Shown: positions 10,047 through 16,953 of the stretch, piece by piece
Layout: each line of letters opens with the position of its first letter
Numbering within the stretch: position 1 is the first letter of the stretch
NCBI RefSeq assembly: GCF_011383005.1
Contig: NZ_CP049935.1
Span: 3,472,001 to 3,536,000, forward strand
Direction: 5' to 3'
Source of the DNA: Phycicoccus sp. HDW14
Lineage (GTDB): Bacteria > Actinomycetota > Actinomycetes > Actinomycetales > Dermatophilaceae
Length of the DNA stretch: 64,000 nucleotides
Made by a program: the position numbers and the translations under genes
The notes under the pieces: model-generated
Told to the model about the DNA's origin: nothing
Database searches by the model: none
What the model saw: only the letters and a program-made list of their open reading frames with translations

Positions 10047-11060
10047 TCAGCGGGCCACGGCGCGGGGCGCCCGTCCCCGGAGGACGACGAGGGCGCCGTC
10101 GGCCCGCCGGGGCACGACCTCGCCGATGACCGGGGCGCCCGCGACCTCGCCGCCGAGCAGCAGCCCGCCGGAGGTCTGGGCGTCGGCGAGCACCAGGAGG
10201 GCGTCCTCACCGGCGTCGCCCGCGTCGAGGTCCGGGCGCACCCAGTCGAGGTTGCGGCGCGAGCCGCCGGGCACGTAGCCCTCGGCGAGCGAGCGGAGCG
10301 CCGCCTCCAGCACGGGGACGGCGTCGACGTCGAGGACGGCCGTCGTGCCGGAGGCGCGCATCATCGCCGTGAGGTGGCCGAGCAGGCCGAACCCGGTGAC
10401 GTCGGTGGCGGCCCGCAGCCCGGCGGCCAGGGCGGCCCGGGAGGCGTCGCGGTTGGGGCTCGTCATCACGTCGACCGCCTCGGGGAAGACCTCGCCGGTG
10501 GTCTTGTGACGGTTGTTGAGGATGCCGAGGCCGAGCGGCTTGGTGAGCGAGAGGGCGGCGCCGGGGACGGCGGAGTCGTTGCGCAGCAACCAGTCCGGGT
10601 CGGCGAGGCCGGTGACGGCGAGACCGTAGACCGGCTCCGGGCCGTCGATGCTGTGCCCACCGGCCAGCGGCACCCCGACCTCGGCGCAGGCCCGGGCGCC
10701 GCCGCGGAGGGCCTCGGCGAGGAGGTCCATCGGCAGGGTCGCCCGCGGCCAGGTGACGAGGTTGACGGCCAGGAGCGGCTCCCCGCCCATCGCCCAGACG
10801 TCGGACATCGCGTTCGTGGCGGCGATCCGGCCCCAGTCGTGCGGGTCGTCGACGACGGGGGTGAAGAAGTCGACCGTCGAGACCACCGCCCGGCCGCCGT
10901 CGAGGCGCACCACCGCCGCGTCGTCGCCGGTGTCGGCGCCGACGAGGAGGGCGTCGGACCCCGGGAGGTCGACGCCGGCGAGCAGGGCGCGCAGCTCGCC
11001 GGGAGGGATCTTGCAGGCGCACCCGCCTCCGGACGCGGTCTGGGTCAGGCGGGGGAGCAT
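10047..11060 (-). CDS. selD: Selenide, water dikinase (selenophosphate synthetase)
   Basis: This 337-aa enzyme makes selenophosphate, the selenium donor for Sec-tRNA synthesis, from selenide and ATP. The N-terminal GGGCACK motif supplies Cys14 and Lys17, matching E. coli Cys17 and Lys20, so this SelD uses cysteine and is not itself a selenoprotein. The AIR-synthase-type ATP fold follows, including DDAAV and GGHSIDG. ATG 11060 is preferred; an in-frame GTG at 11078 is possible. It lies on the opposite strand from selC-selA-selB, about 4.5 kb from selC. Confidence 0.95.
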   Translation of the reverse strand: MLPRLTQTASGGGCACKIPPGELRALLAGVDLPGSDALLVGADTGDDAAVVRLDGGRAVVSTVDFFTPVVDDPHDWGRIAATNAMSDVWAMGGEPLLAVNLVTWPRATLPMDLLAEALRGGARACAEVGVPLAGGHSIDGPEPVYGLAVTGLADPDWLLRNDSAVPGAALSLTKPLGLGILNNRHKTTGEVFPEAVDVMTSPNRDASRAALAAGLRAATDVTGFGLLGHLTAMMRASGTTAVLDVDAVPVLEAALRSLAEGYVPGGSRRNLDWVRPDLDAGDAGEDALLVLADAQTSGGLLLGGEVAGAPVIGEVVPRRADGALVVLRGRAPRAVAR

Positions 11061-11157
11061 GCAGCCGACCCTAGCCACGCGGGGTCGGCCCGGGGTCGGC
11101 CCGGCGCGGTCCCGCGGCCGTGGGCGTGCCGCGCCGTCCGGGTGCCCTGGTCGGCGG

Positions 11158-11481
11158 TCAGCAGCGGCCGAGGTTGCCGTTGAAGTCGACGTAGGTCGAG
11201 ATCGAGTACCCGGAGACGCCGGTCGAGTTGTCGCGCAGGCGGTACCAGATGTTCGTCCCGGCGGCCCATCCGCCCTGGACGTAGCAGGACAGCGTCACCG
11301 AGTGCGACGGGTAGCCCTGGCCGTCCGCGACGCAGGTGGTGTTCGCGCACCGCCGGATGTAGACGCCACTGGCCGTGAACTTGCCGGCGACGGCGGCCGC
11401 GGCGGGGGCGGCGGTCGTCAGGGCGGCCAGGCCGGTGACCAGCGCGAGTGCGCCGGCCCGGCGGAGCTGGTGCATGGTCAT
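11158..11481 (-). CDS. Small secreted SH3-like protein
   Basis: The 107-aa product has a signal peptide (about 30 residues, ending in PAAAAV) and a short mature domain. The mature part contains VYIRRCANTTC and WYRLRDNSTG, which resemble bacterial SH3-type wall-binding domains. It has four cysteines, probably disulfide-bonded outside the cell. A perfect CRP-type palindrome lies about 46 bp upstream of the start. Its role is unknown; it may act in the envelope. Confidence 0.65.
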   Translation of the reverse strand: MTMHQLRRAGALALVTGLAALTTAAPAAAAVAGKFTASGVYIRRCANTTCVADGQGYPSHSVTLSCYVQGGWAAGTNIWYRLRDNSTGVSGYSISTYVDFNGNLGRC

Positions 11482-11526
11482 CGGGTACCCCTTCCCGGCC
11501 CCGGGTCCTCCGCGGGGCCGCCTCAC

Positions 11527-11542
11527 TGTGACACGCGTCACA
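11527..11542. promoter_or_regulatory. CRP-type site upstream of the secreted SH3-like gene
   Basis: TGTGA-N6-TCACA, a perfect match to the classical CRP/FNR-family palindrome, lying between the anti-sigma-like gene and the secreted SH3-like gene. The same motif recurs at 12921-12936 before the selenoprotein operon, which suggests shared control. Confidence 0.55.
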
Positions 11543-11557
11543 GCGGCGTGACAAGGG

Positions 11558-12285
11558 TCAGCCGGTGCGCCGGAGGCTGTCGACGAGGGGGTCGATCCGC
11601 GCCGGGTCGCCGCCGGCGACGTGGACGGCGAACACGCCCCACGCGGGGTCGGGGACGGTGGCCCGCACGGCGTTGCCCTCGCTCGTGACGCGGGTGCGCA
11701 GCCGCGACAGCGCGGCGTCGGGGTGTCCGGGGTCGACGGTGATGGCCGCGACGGCGCGCACCACCGAGGTGCGGGACGTCGGCGTCCCGAGCGGCGAGAG
11801 GCCTGCGCCCCCCGGCACGGGGAGCGGGTCGATCCGGGTCACCGACAGGATGCTCCCGGAGCACTCGTACGAGAAGCCGCTGAGCCGGACGCGCAGCTCG
11901 TCCGCCGTGGGGGCCACGCCACTGCTGTCGAGGCCCTGCGGTCCGAAGTTCACCGTGCTCGAGGACTCCGAGTCCAGGGCCCGGCACCCGGCGGGTGGGG
12001 TGAACGTCCACCCGTCGAGGTCGACCCCCGGCGCCCCGGGAGGGGACGCCGCGACCGCCACCGGCCCGTCCGGGGGGCCGGGTCGCGGACGAGGGCCCAG
12101 GTGCCCGTGCCGGCGACGAGGGCCGCGACCGCCGCGGTGGCGGCCAACGCCCCCCGTCGGCGACGGCGGGCCCTGTCGACCCCGATGACGACCCGCTCGG
12201 CGAGGCCCGGGGGGACGTCGAGGTCCCACGTCTGCGGGTCGAGGGCGCGCTCGAGGTCGGCGGGGGGGCGCGGTGTCGGTGTCAT
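11558..12285 (-). CDS. Membrane-anchored ECF-sigma partner (anti-sigma-like), frame broken once
   Basis: About 242 aa when repaired. An N-terminal cytoplasmic stretch (about 50 residues) comes before one transmembrane helix and an unrecognised extracytoplasmic domain. The start overlaps the stop of the ECF sigma gene (ATGA), the usual layout for a sigma/anti-sigma pair. The frame shifts at the G6 run 12072-12077; one added base restores it. No zinc-binding anti-sigma motif is visible, so the role rests on position and topology. Confidence 0.6.
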
Positions 12286-12818
12286 GACGACTCCTCGAGC
12301 GGGAGGGGGTGGTGTGGGGCCGAGGCCCGCAGGGTGGCGAGCCCTCGCGAGACGTGGGAGCGCACGCTGCCCTCGGTGCAGCCGAGCTCGGCGGCGATGG
12401 TGGCGTCGTCGAGGTCGAGCAGGTAGCGCAGGGCCACGGCGGCGCGCTGCTTGGGTGGCAGCCGGTCGAGGAGGGTGCGCGCCCCGGCGAGACCGTCGGG
12501 ATCGGCCTCAGGTGTGTGGTTCACGTCCTCACGGAGGCGGGGTGCGACGCTGTGCCACAACCGGTTCCGCCGCCGCCCGTTGAGGAAGAGGTTGACCATC
12601 GTCCGGCGTGCGTAGGGGTAGGGCTCCTCGCCCTGGCGGAGGCGGTGCCACGCCAGCCCCACCTTGACGAGGGTGTCCTGGGTGAGGTCCTCGGCGTCGG
12701 CACGCGAGCCGGTCAGGGCATGGGCGAGGCGCAGGAGCCGCCCCGCGGTGGCCTCGGCCCACCGCGCGAAGTCCTCGTCGGCCAGGGGCTGGACCGACCG
12801 CTCCTCGATCGCCTTCAC
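12282..12818 (-). CDS. ECF-family RNA polymerase sigma factor (SigE/SCO-type)
   Basis: This 178-aa protein has sigma region 2 (LTGSRADAEDLTQDTLVK, near residues 37-54) and region 4 with the helix-turn-helix (LGCTEGSVRSHVSRGLATL). It directs RNA polymerase to stress or envelope promoters and is probably held by the co-translated membrane protein downstream. The GTG at 12818 has an AGAGGGTGTG ribosome site. It is transcribed divergently from the redox-like operon, with a CRP-type palindrome between them. Confidence 0.85.
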   Translation of the reverse strand: MKAIEERSVQPLADEDFARWAEATAGRLLRLAHALTGSRADAEDLTQDTLVKVGLAWHRLRQGEEPYPYARRTMVNLFLNGRRRNRLWHSVAPRLREDVNHTPEADPDGLAGARTLLDRLPPKQRAAVALRYLLDLDDATIAAELGCTEGSVRSHVSRGLATLRASAPHHPLPLEESS

Positions 12819-12920
12819 ACCCTCTAGTACACGCCAGGGGGCCCGGATGTTGCACGCCCCGGCCGTGGGTTCCCTTCCCCGGGGTGACGGCGGCGGCCCA
12901 CGGGCGTAGGCTGCCCGGCG

Positions 12921-12936
12921 TGTGACGGGGGTCACA
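12921..12936. promoter_or_regulatory. CRP-type site in front of the candidate selenoprotein operon
   Basis: TGTGA-N6-TCACA, a perfect 16-bp CRP-consensus palindrome whose arms extend to 7 bp (12920-12937). It lies 19 bp upstream of ATG 12955 and just before a GAGGAGG ribosome site (12943-12949). This close to the gene it could repress or act as a hairpin. Compare 11527-11542. Confidence 0.55.
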
Positions 12937-12954
12937 CACGTCGAGGAGGCCGCC

Positions 12955-13706
12955 ATGGTCCGTTCCGCCCGAGCATCGGCAGACACGCCCTGGAAGGGTG
13001 TCGGGGAAAGGACGTGGTGCTGCCGGACGGCAGCGTGCTGAGAGTCGACGGCGTCGACCAGCGGTTGACCGAGCCGTGGTTCGTCTCGGCCCGCTTCACG
13101 GTCGGCGTCCTCGCCGGGGCCACCTCGAACCGCGAGACGCGCGGCCTGATGGTCGCCCCGGTCGGCGTGACCGACCACAACGTGCGCGTCCTGCTCGACG
13201 GCGACTACGTCGGCGAGTACACGCGTCAGGGCGGAACGGTGCTCGTCGCGGCGCGGGCCGACCGCACGCAGTCGCTCGTCGCCTGGCAGGGGCGGTGGCA
13301 CGAGGCGTGGTCGTGGGTCAACGTCGAGGGGGCGAGCCAGGCGCAGTGCCTCGCGCTGCTCGACGGGCTGACCTTCAGCGACTCGCCCCGGGGGCTGCGG
13401 GTGGGCCTGGGCCGGGGGATGGCCTGGGAGCGCATCGACGTGCTGAAGAACGTCCCCGGGGTCGGCGAGCTGCGCTTCGAGCGTCCCGAGCTGCGCGTCG
13501 ACGACATCCCCCGCTGGGCCGGGGCCAGGGTGCGCGGTGGGGAAGCCTGGCGCCAGTCGCTGCCCGACGACGTCATGGGGGCCGGCCTCAGCCGCATCGT
13601 CCTCGTCGGGCCGCAGGCCTGGGTCACCGTCCTCAACACCGCGCAGGTCGCCGATGACGCCGGCCTCGAGCTCGTCTCGGCCATCGAGGCCGTGTCATGG
13701 GCGTGA
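12955..13706 (+). CDS. Uncharacterised protein, first gene of the redox/selenoprotein operon, frame broken once
   Basis: I do not recognise the family. About 250 aa when repaired; no signal peptide or transmembrane helix is obvious. ATG 12955 has the best ribosome site in the region (GAGGAGG, 6 nt spacing), but its frame stops at 13039. The long downstream frame is open from GTG 13014. One base added in the G4 run 13003-13006 joins WKGVG to GKDVVLPDGSVLRVDG and gives a single ORF. Without that repair the gene is 13014-13706 (230 aa). A MauD-like thioredoxin protein follows 25 bp later. Confidence 0.7.
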
Positions 13707-13731
13707 CGTCACGCGACGGGGTGGTGGCCCG

Positions 13732-14211
13732 GTGAGCGCCACCACCGCGGCGCTGGTCCTCAGCTGGGTCGCCATCGTCGTGATGTTCCTCGGGATGACC
13801 GGGATGCTCCGGATGATCCGCGAGCTGCAGAAGGAGGTCATGCCCGACGCCCGGCAGTTCGCCGACCGGTCGGGGCTCGCCGTGCGCTTCGCCCCGACCC
13901 GCGCGGCGTTCGCGATGGTCCTGCTCCACGAGAAGGGCTGCTCGTCGTGCACCGCGCTCGAGCCCGACCTCGCCCGGTTCGTCCTCGAGCACCCCGAGGT
14001 CGAGTTCCACTCGCTCACCCCGTCGTCCGCGGCCCCGTACGCGGGGCTGCCCACCGTCGTCGACGCGCCGGCGTTCCGGGCCCTCCAGCCGGGCTACACA
14101 CCGGCCGTCGCGGTCATCGACCGCGACGGTGCCGTCGTCGACATCGGTCCCGCGGCGGACCTCGCGACCCTGTCCGACTTCGTGGCCCGGCACGGGTCAC
14201 CCACGACCTGA
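13732..14211 (+). CDS. Membrane-anchored thioredoxin-like protein (MauD-like)
   Basis: The 159-aa product has an N-terminal membrane anchor (residues about 5-28). A thioredoxin-fold domain follows with the redox motif GCSSC (Cys70, Cys73). The layout resembles MauD, the disulfide-handling accessory protein of methylamine dehydrogenase, and other envelope thiol oxidoreductases. It is predicted to face outside the cell. The next gene encodes an exported protein with six cysteines, a plausible substrate, and the operon ends in a membrane protein with an in-frame TGA. Confidence 0.7.
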   Translation: MSATTAALVLSWVAIVVMFLGMTGMLRMIRELQKEVMPDARQFADRSGLAVRFAPTRAAFAMVLLHEKGCSSCTALEPDLARFVLEHPEVEFHSLTPSSAAPYAGLPTVVDAPAFRALQPGYTPAVAVIDRDGAVVDIGPAADLATLSDFVARHGSPTT

Positions 14212-14220
14212 GGACCCGCC

Positions 14221-14754
14221 ATGACCGTCACCGACCCCGTCCCCACACGGCGGCTCGCCCTCGCGGACCTGCCGGACCTCGACCGCGAGCCCCCCGGCGC
14301 GTCGGCGAGCGCCGTCCGCGAGATCGTGGCCCGTCGGGTCTCGACCCGTCGCACCGTCTTCCAGCTCGTCTCGGGCGCTGCCGTCGCGCTCGGTGTCGCG
14401 GCCCTCGAGCTGCGCCCGACGCGCGCCTCTGCCGTGACGCTCAGCGTGTGGCCGGACTGCCACGGGTTCATCAACCCCTCGACCGTCTGCACCCCGCCGT
14501 CGTGGTACATCAGCGGGACCCTCCCGTGCAACGGCACCTGGCACCGGTGGGACTCCTACAACGACAGCTTCGTCAGCTACTCCTTCCAGTTCTACGACAC
14601 CAGCTGCGGCACCAAGAACGCGTGGAAGTGGTACGGCGCCACCGGTGCCGGCCACTCGACGCTCAAGCGCAAGTGCTCGGACGGCCACACGTCCTACGCG
14701 GATGTGGGCGGGACGCGGATCTACAACAGCTCGATCTGCCGGACGGCCCTGTGA
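14221..14754 (+). CDS. Exported cysteine-rich protein, probable Tat substrate
   Basis: This 177-aa protein has a long N-terminal leader with RRVSTRRTVFQLVSGAAV (near residues 40-57), an Arg-Arg plus hydrophobic core that resembles a Tat signal. The mature part, about 106 residues, has six cysteines and many Trp/Tyr. The long Tat-type leader, small Cys-rich body and MauD-like neighbour recall the methylamine dehydrogenase light chain, but no heavy chain is present, so this is an analogy only. Its stop overlaps the start of the next gene (GTGA). Confidence 0.6.
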   Translation: MTVTDPVPTRRLALADLPDLDREPPGASASAVREIVARRVSTRRTVFQLVSGAAVALGVAALELRPTRASAVTLSVWPDCHGFINPSTVCTPPSWYISGTLPCNGTWHRWDSYNDSFVSYSFQFYDTSCGTKNAWKWYGATGAGHSTLKRKCSDGHTSYADVGGTRIYNSSICRTAL

Positions 14755-15485
14755 GCGTTGTCGTCCCGGTCACACGCCGGCTGTTCGGGCCGCTGCCCAC
14801 GGCCGTCGCGATCGCCCTCCTCGTCGCGGCCGGGGCGGTCATCGTCCTGTCCGGCGCGTCCTCGACCCCGTGGTGGGCCCTCGCCGGGCTCGCGGGCGGG
14901 TACGCCATCTCGGGCTCGGTCTGAAGCTTCAACTCGGCAGACCTGCTGAGCTCGTCCGTGTGGCGGGGACACGCGATGTGGTGGTTCTCCCTCGGGGAGG
15001 TGGTCGGAGGCCTGGTCACGGGTGCGCTGCTGGCCCTCCTCGGGGCGGTCGTCGTCGGTGTGGTGCCCGCCGTTCCGGCCGTGACGATCTGGGCGGTGCT
15101 CGCGCTCGTGCTCGTGGCGCACGAGATCGGCCTCGTGCGGGTCCCGCTGCCGCAGAACGCCCGGCAGGTCCCTCCCGAGGTGGTCGACGACGGCGGACAG
15201 GTCGGCGCGGTGCGCTTTGGCTTCGAGATGGGCACCGGCCTGCGCACCTACATGACCAGCGCGCTGCCACACGTCGTCGCGCTCGCGGTGCTCCTCGTCG
15301 GCGGCTTCCCCGCGGGGGTTCTCGCCGGGCTCGGCTTCGGGGTGGGGCGCGCGCTCATGCCGCTGGGGCGGATGGCGATGCCCGAGGGAACGTGGGACGC
15401 CGCGCTCGACCGCCGCGACCGGGTCGTGCGGGCCGTGCTGTGGGTCGCCACCCTGTCCCTCCTCGCGGCGCTCGCCCGCCCCTGA
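14751..15485 (+). CDS. Candidate selenoprotein: polytopic membrane protein with in-frame TGA (Sec58)
   Basis: The GTG at 14751 overlaps the preceding stop. The frame runs through TGA at 14922-14924 and on to the stop at 15483-15485 without any indel, giving 244 aa with selenocysteine at position 58. About five hydrophobic segments are predicted; the Sec would sit at the end of the second (GGYAISGSV-U-SFNSADLL). Codons on both sides of the TGA have strong GC third-position bias, and membrane-protein character continues across it. A SECIS-like hairpin follows the TGA, and tRNA-Sec, selA and selB lie immediately downstream. If the TGA were a stop, the products would be a 57-aa fragment and a 175-aa fragment without a good ribosome site. 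The family is not one I recognise; redox neighbours suggest membrane thiol/selenol electron transfer. Confidence 0.75.
14922..14950 (+). promoter_or_regulatory. TGA-Sec codon with bacterial SECIS-like hairpin
   Basis: TGA (14922-14924) is followed by a 7-bp stem, CTCGGCA (14933-14939) with TGCTGAG (14944-14950), containing one G-T wobble. The loop is GACC. The loop begins 16 nt after the TGA and its first base is G. This fits published descriptions of bacterial SECIS elements: an apical loop about 16-37 nt downstream, with a G in its first two positions. SelB, encoded nearby, is the expected reader. Confidence 0.65.
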
Positions 15486-15537
15486 CCGGTGCTTCCGGGC
15501 GCGGGCGCTCTCGCCGAGGATCGGCTAGGTTCGGCGC

Positions 15538-15633
15538 GGAGGTGTCAGGGCTCCTGGTGGTCCCCGCGGTCTTCAACACCGACGAGCCCGAGTCGCTCGG
15601 GCTGGCGGGTTCGATTCCCGTCCACCTCCGCCA
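15538..15633 (+). tRNA. selC: tRNA-Sec, anticodon TCA
   Basis: The 96-nt gene includes an encoded CCA (15631-15633). The acceptor arms are GGAGGTG (15538-15544) and CACCTCC (15623-15629); the eighth acceptor pair of bacterial tRNA-Sec appears here as a T-C mismatch. The anticodon loop CTTCAAC carries TCA at 15573-15575. The very long variable arm, AGCCCGAG-TCG-CTCGGGCT, is a perfect 8-bp stem, and the T arm is GCGGGTTCGATTCCCGT. Anticodon and variable arm together identify the tRNA that reads UGA as selenocysteine. It lies 52 bp after the candidate selenoprotein and 27 bp before selA. Confidence 0.96.
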
Positions 15634-15660
15634 GACCTGCCGGCGGCGGAAGGAGCAGCG

Positions 15661-16952
15661 GTGTCCGACACCGACGCCCGTGCCGCCCTGCCCCGCACCG
15701 ACGACCTCCTGGCCGATGCCGGGGTGCTCGCGGCCGGCTCCGGCCTCGGGCCGGGGGAGGTGCGCCGGGTGGTCCGCTCGGTGCTCGCCCGGGCCCGCGC
15801 CGGGGAGGTGCCGGTCGACGGTGTGCGCGCCGCGGTGCTCGCGGCCCTGGCCACCCCGCCGTCCTCGCTGGCGCCCGTCCTCAACGCCACCGGCGTCGTC
15901 GTACACACCAACCTCGGTCGCGCACCGCTCTCGACGGCCGCGGTGGAGGCCGTCGTGCGGGCCGCCGGGCACACCGATGTCGAGCTCGACCTCGCCACCG
16001 GCCGCCGCGGACGTCGGGGGCGGGCGCCGTCGCCGCCCTCCTCGCGGCCGTGCCGGAGGCCGAGGCGGCGCTGGTCGTCAACAACGCCGCCGCCGCGCTG
16101 CTCCTCGCGACCACGGCGCTCGCGGGCGGCCGGGAGGTGCTCGTCAGCCGGGGCGAGATGGTCGAGATCGGCGACGGCTTCCGGCTGCCGCCCCTCGTCG
16201 AGAGCGCCGGCGCGCGCATCCGCGAGGTCGGGATGACCAACCGGACGTCGCTGCGGGACTACGAGGACGCCCTCGGCCCGGGGACCGGCGCGGTGCTCAA
16301 GGTGCACCCGAGCAACTACCGGGTCACGGGGTTCACGAGCAGCGTGTCGGTGCGCGAGCTCGCCGGGCTGCAGGTACCGCTCGTCGTCGACGCCGGATCC
16401 GGTCTGCTGCACCCCGACCCGCTCCTCCCCGACGAGCTCGACGCCGCGACGGCGCTCGCCGACGGCGCCGACGTCGTCCTGTTCAGCGGCGACAAGCTGC
16501 TCGGCGGGCCGCAGGCCGGCATCCTCCTCGGGCGGGCCGAGGTGATCGAGCGGCTGCGGCGGCACCCGATGGCCCGGGCCCTGCGGGTCGACAAGCTGAC
16601 CCTCGCCGCCCTCGAGGCCACGCTGCGGGGGCCGGTCGCGCCGGTGCCCGCCAGCCTCCACCTGGACCCCTCCGAGCACGCGCGGCGCACCGGGGTGCTG
16701 CGCGACGAGGTCGGTGCGGGTGAGGTCGTGCCGTGCGTCGGGCGGGTCGGCGGTGGCGGCGGCGCCGGGGTCGAGCTGCCCGGGGTGGCGCTGGCCCTGC
16801 CCGAGGCGGTCGCCGCACGGCTGCGCACGGGCCGCCCACCGGTGCTCGCCCGGGTCGAGGGCGGACGCTGCCTCGTCGACCTCCGGTGCGTGCCCGAGGC
16901 CGACGACGAGGAGCTGGCCGCGGCCGTGCGGGCGGCCCTGGCCGGGGCCTGA
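15661..16952 (+). CDS. selA: L-seryl-tRNA(Sec) selenium transferase, frame broken once
   Basis: About 430 aa when repaired. SelA is the PLP enzyme that converts Ser-tRNA-Sec to Sec-tRNA-Sec using selenophosphate. The N-terminal domain contains [16 protein letters not shown]. The PLP lysine is in [13 protein letters not shown] (about residue 279). The frame shifts in the G5 run 16016-16020; one added base joins ATGRRGRRG to [13 protein letters not shown]. The gene sits in selC-selA-selB order with one base between it and selB. Confidence 0.93.
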
Positions 16953-16953
16953 C

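Noticed and set aside
12955-13041. Short 28-codon gene starting at the strong ribosome site
   Set aside because: The frame ends before any domain forms, and one base added in the G4 run 13003-13006 merges it with the long following frame, as in many other genes here.
14221-14754. Firm assignment as methylamine dehydrogenase light chain (mauA)
   Set aside because: Leader, size and cysteines are similar in layout, but I cannot align the cysteine pattern or the TTQ tryptophans, and no heavy-chain gene is nearby.
14958-15485. Separate gene that starts at GTG 14958 after a real stop at 14922
   Set aside because: No ribosome site precedes 14958. The twelve codons between the TGA and 14958 keep coding bias and frame, and the upstream 57-codon piece would end inside a membrane segment.
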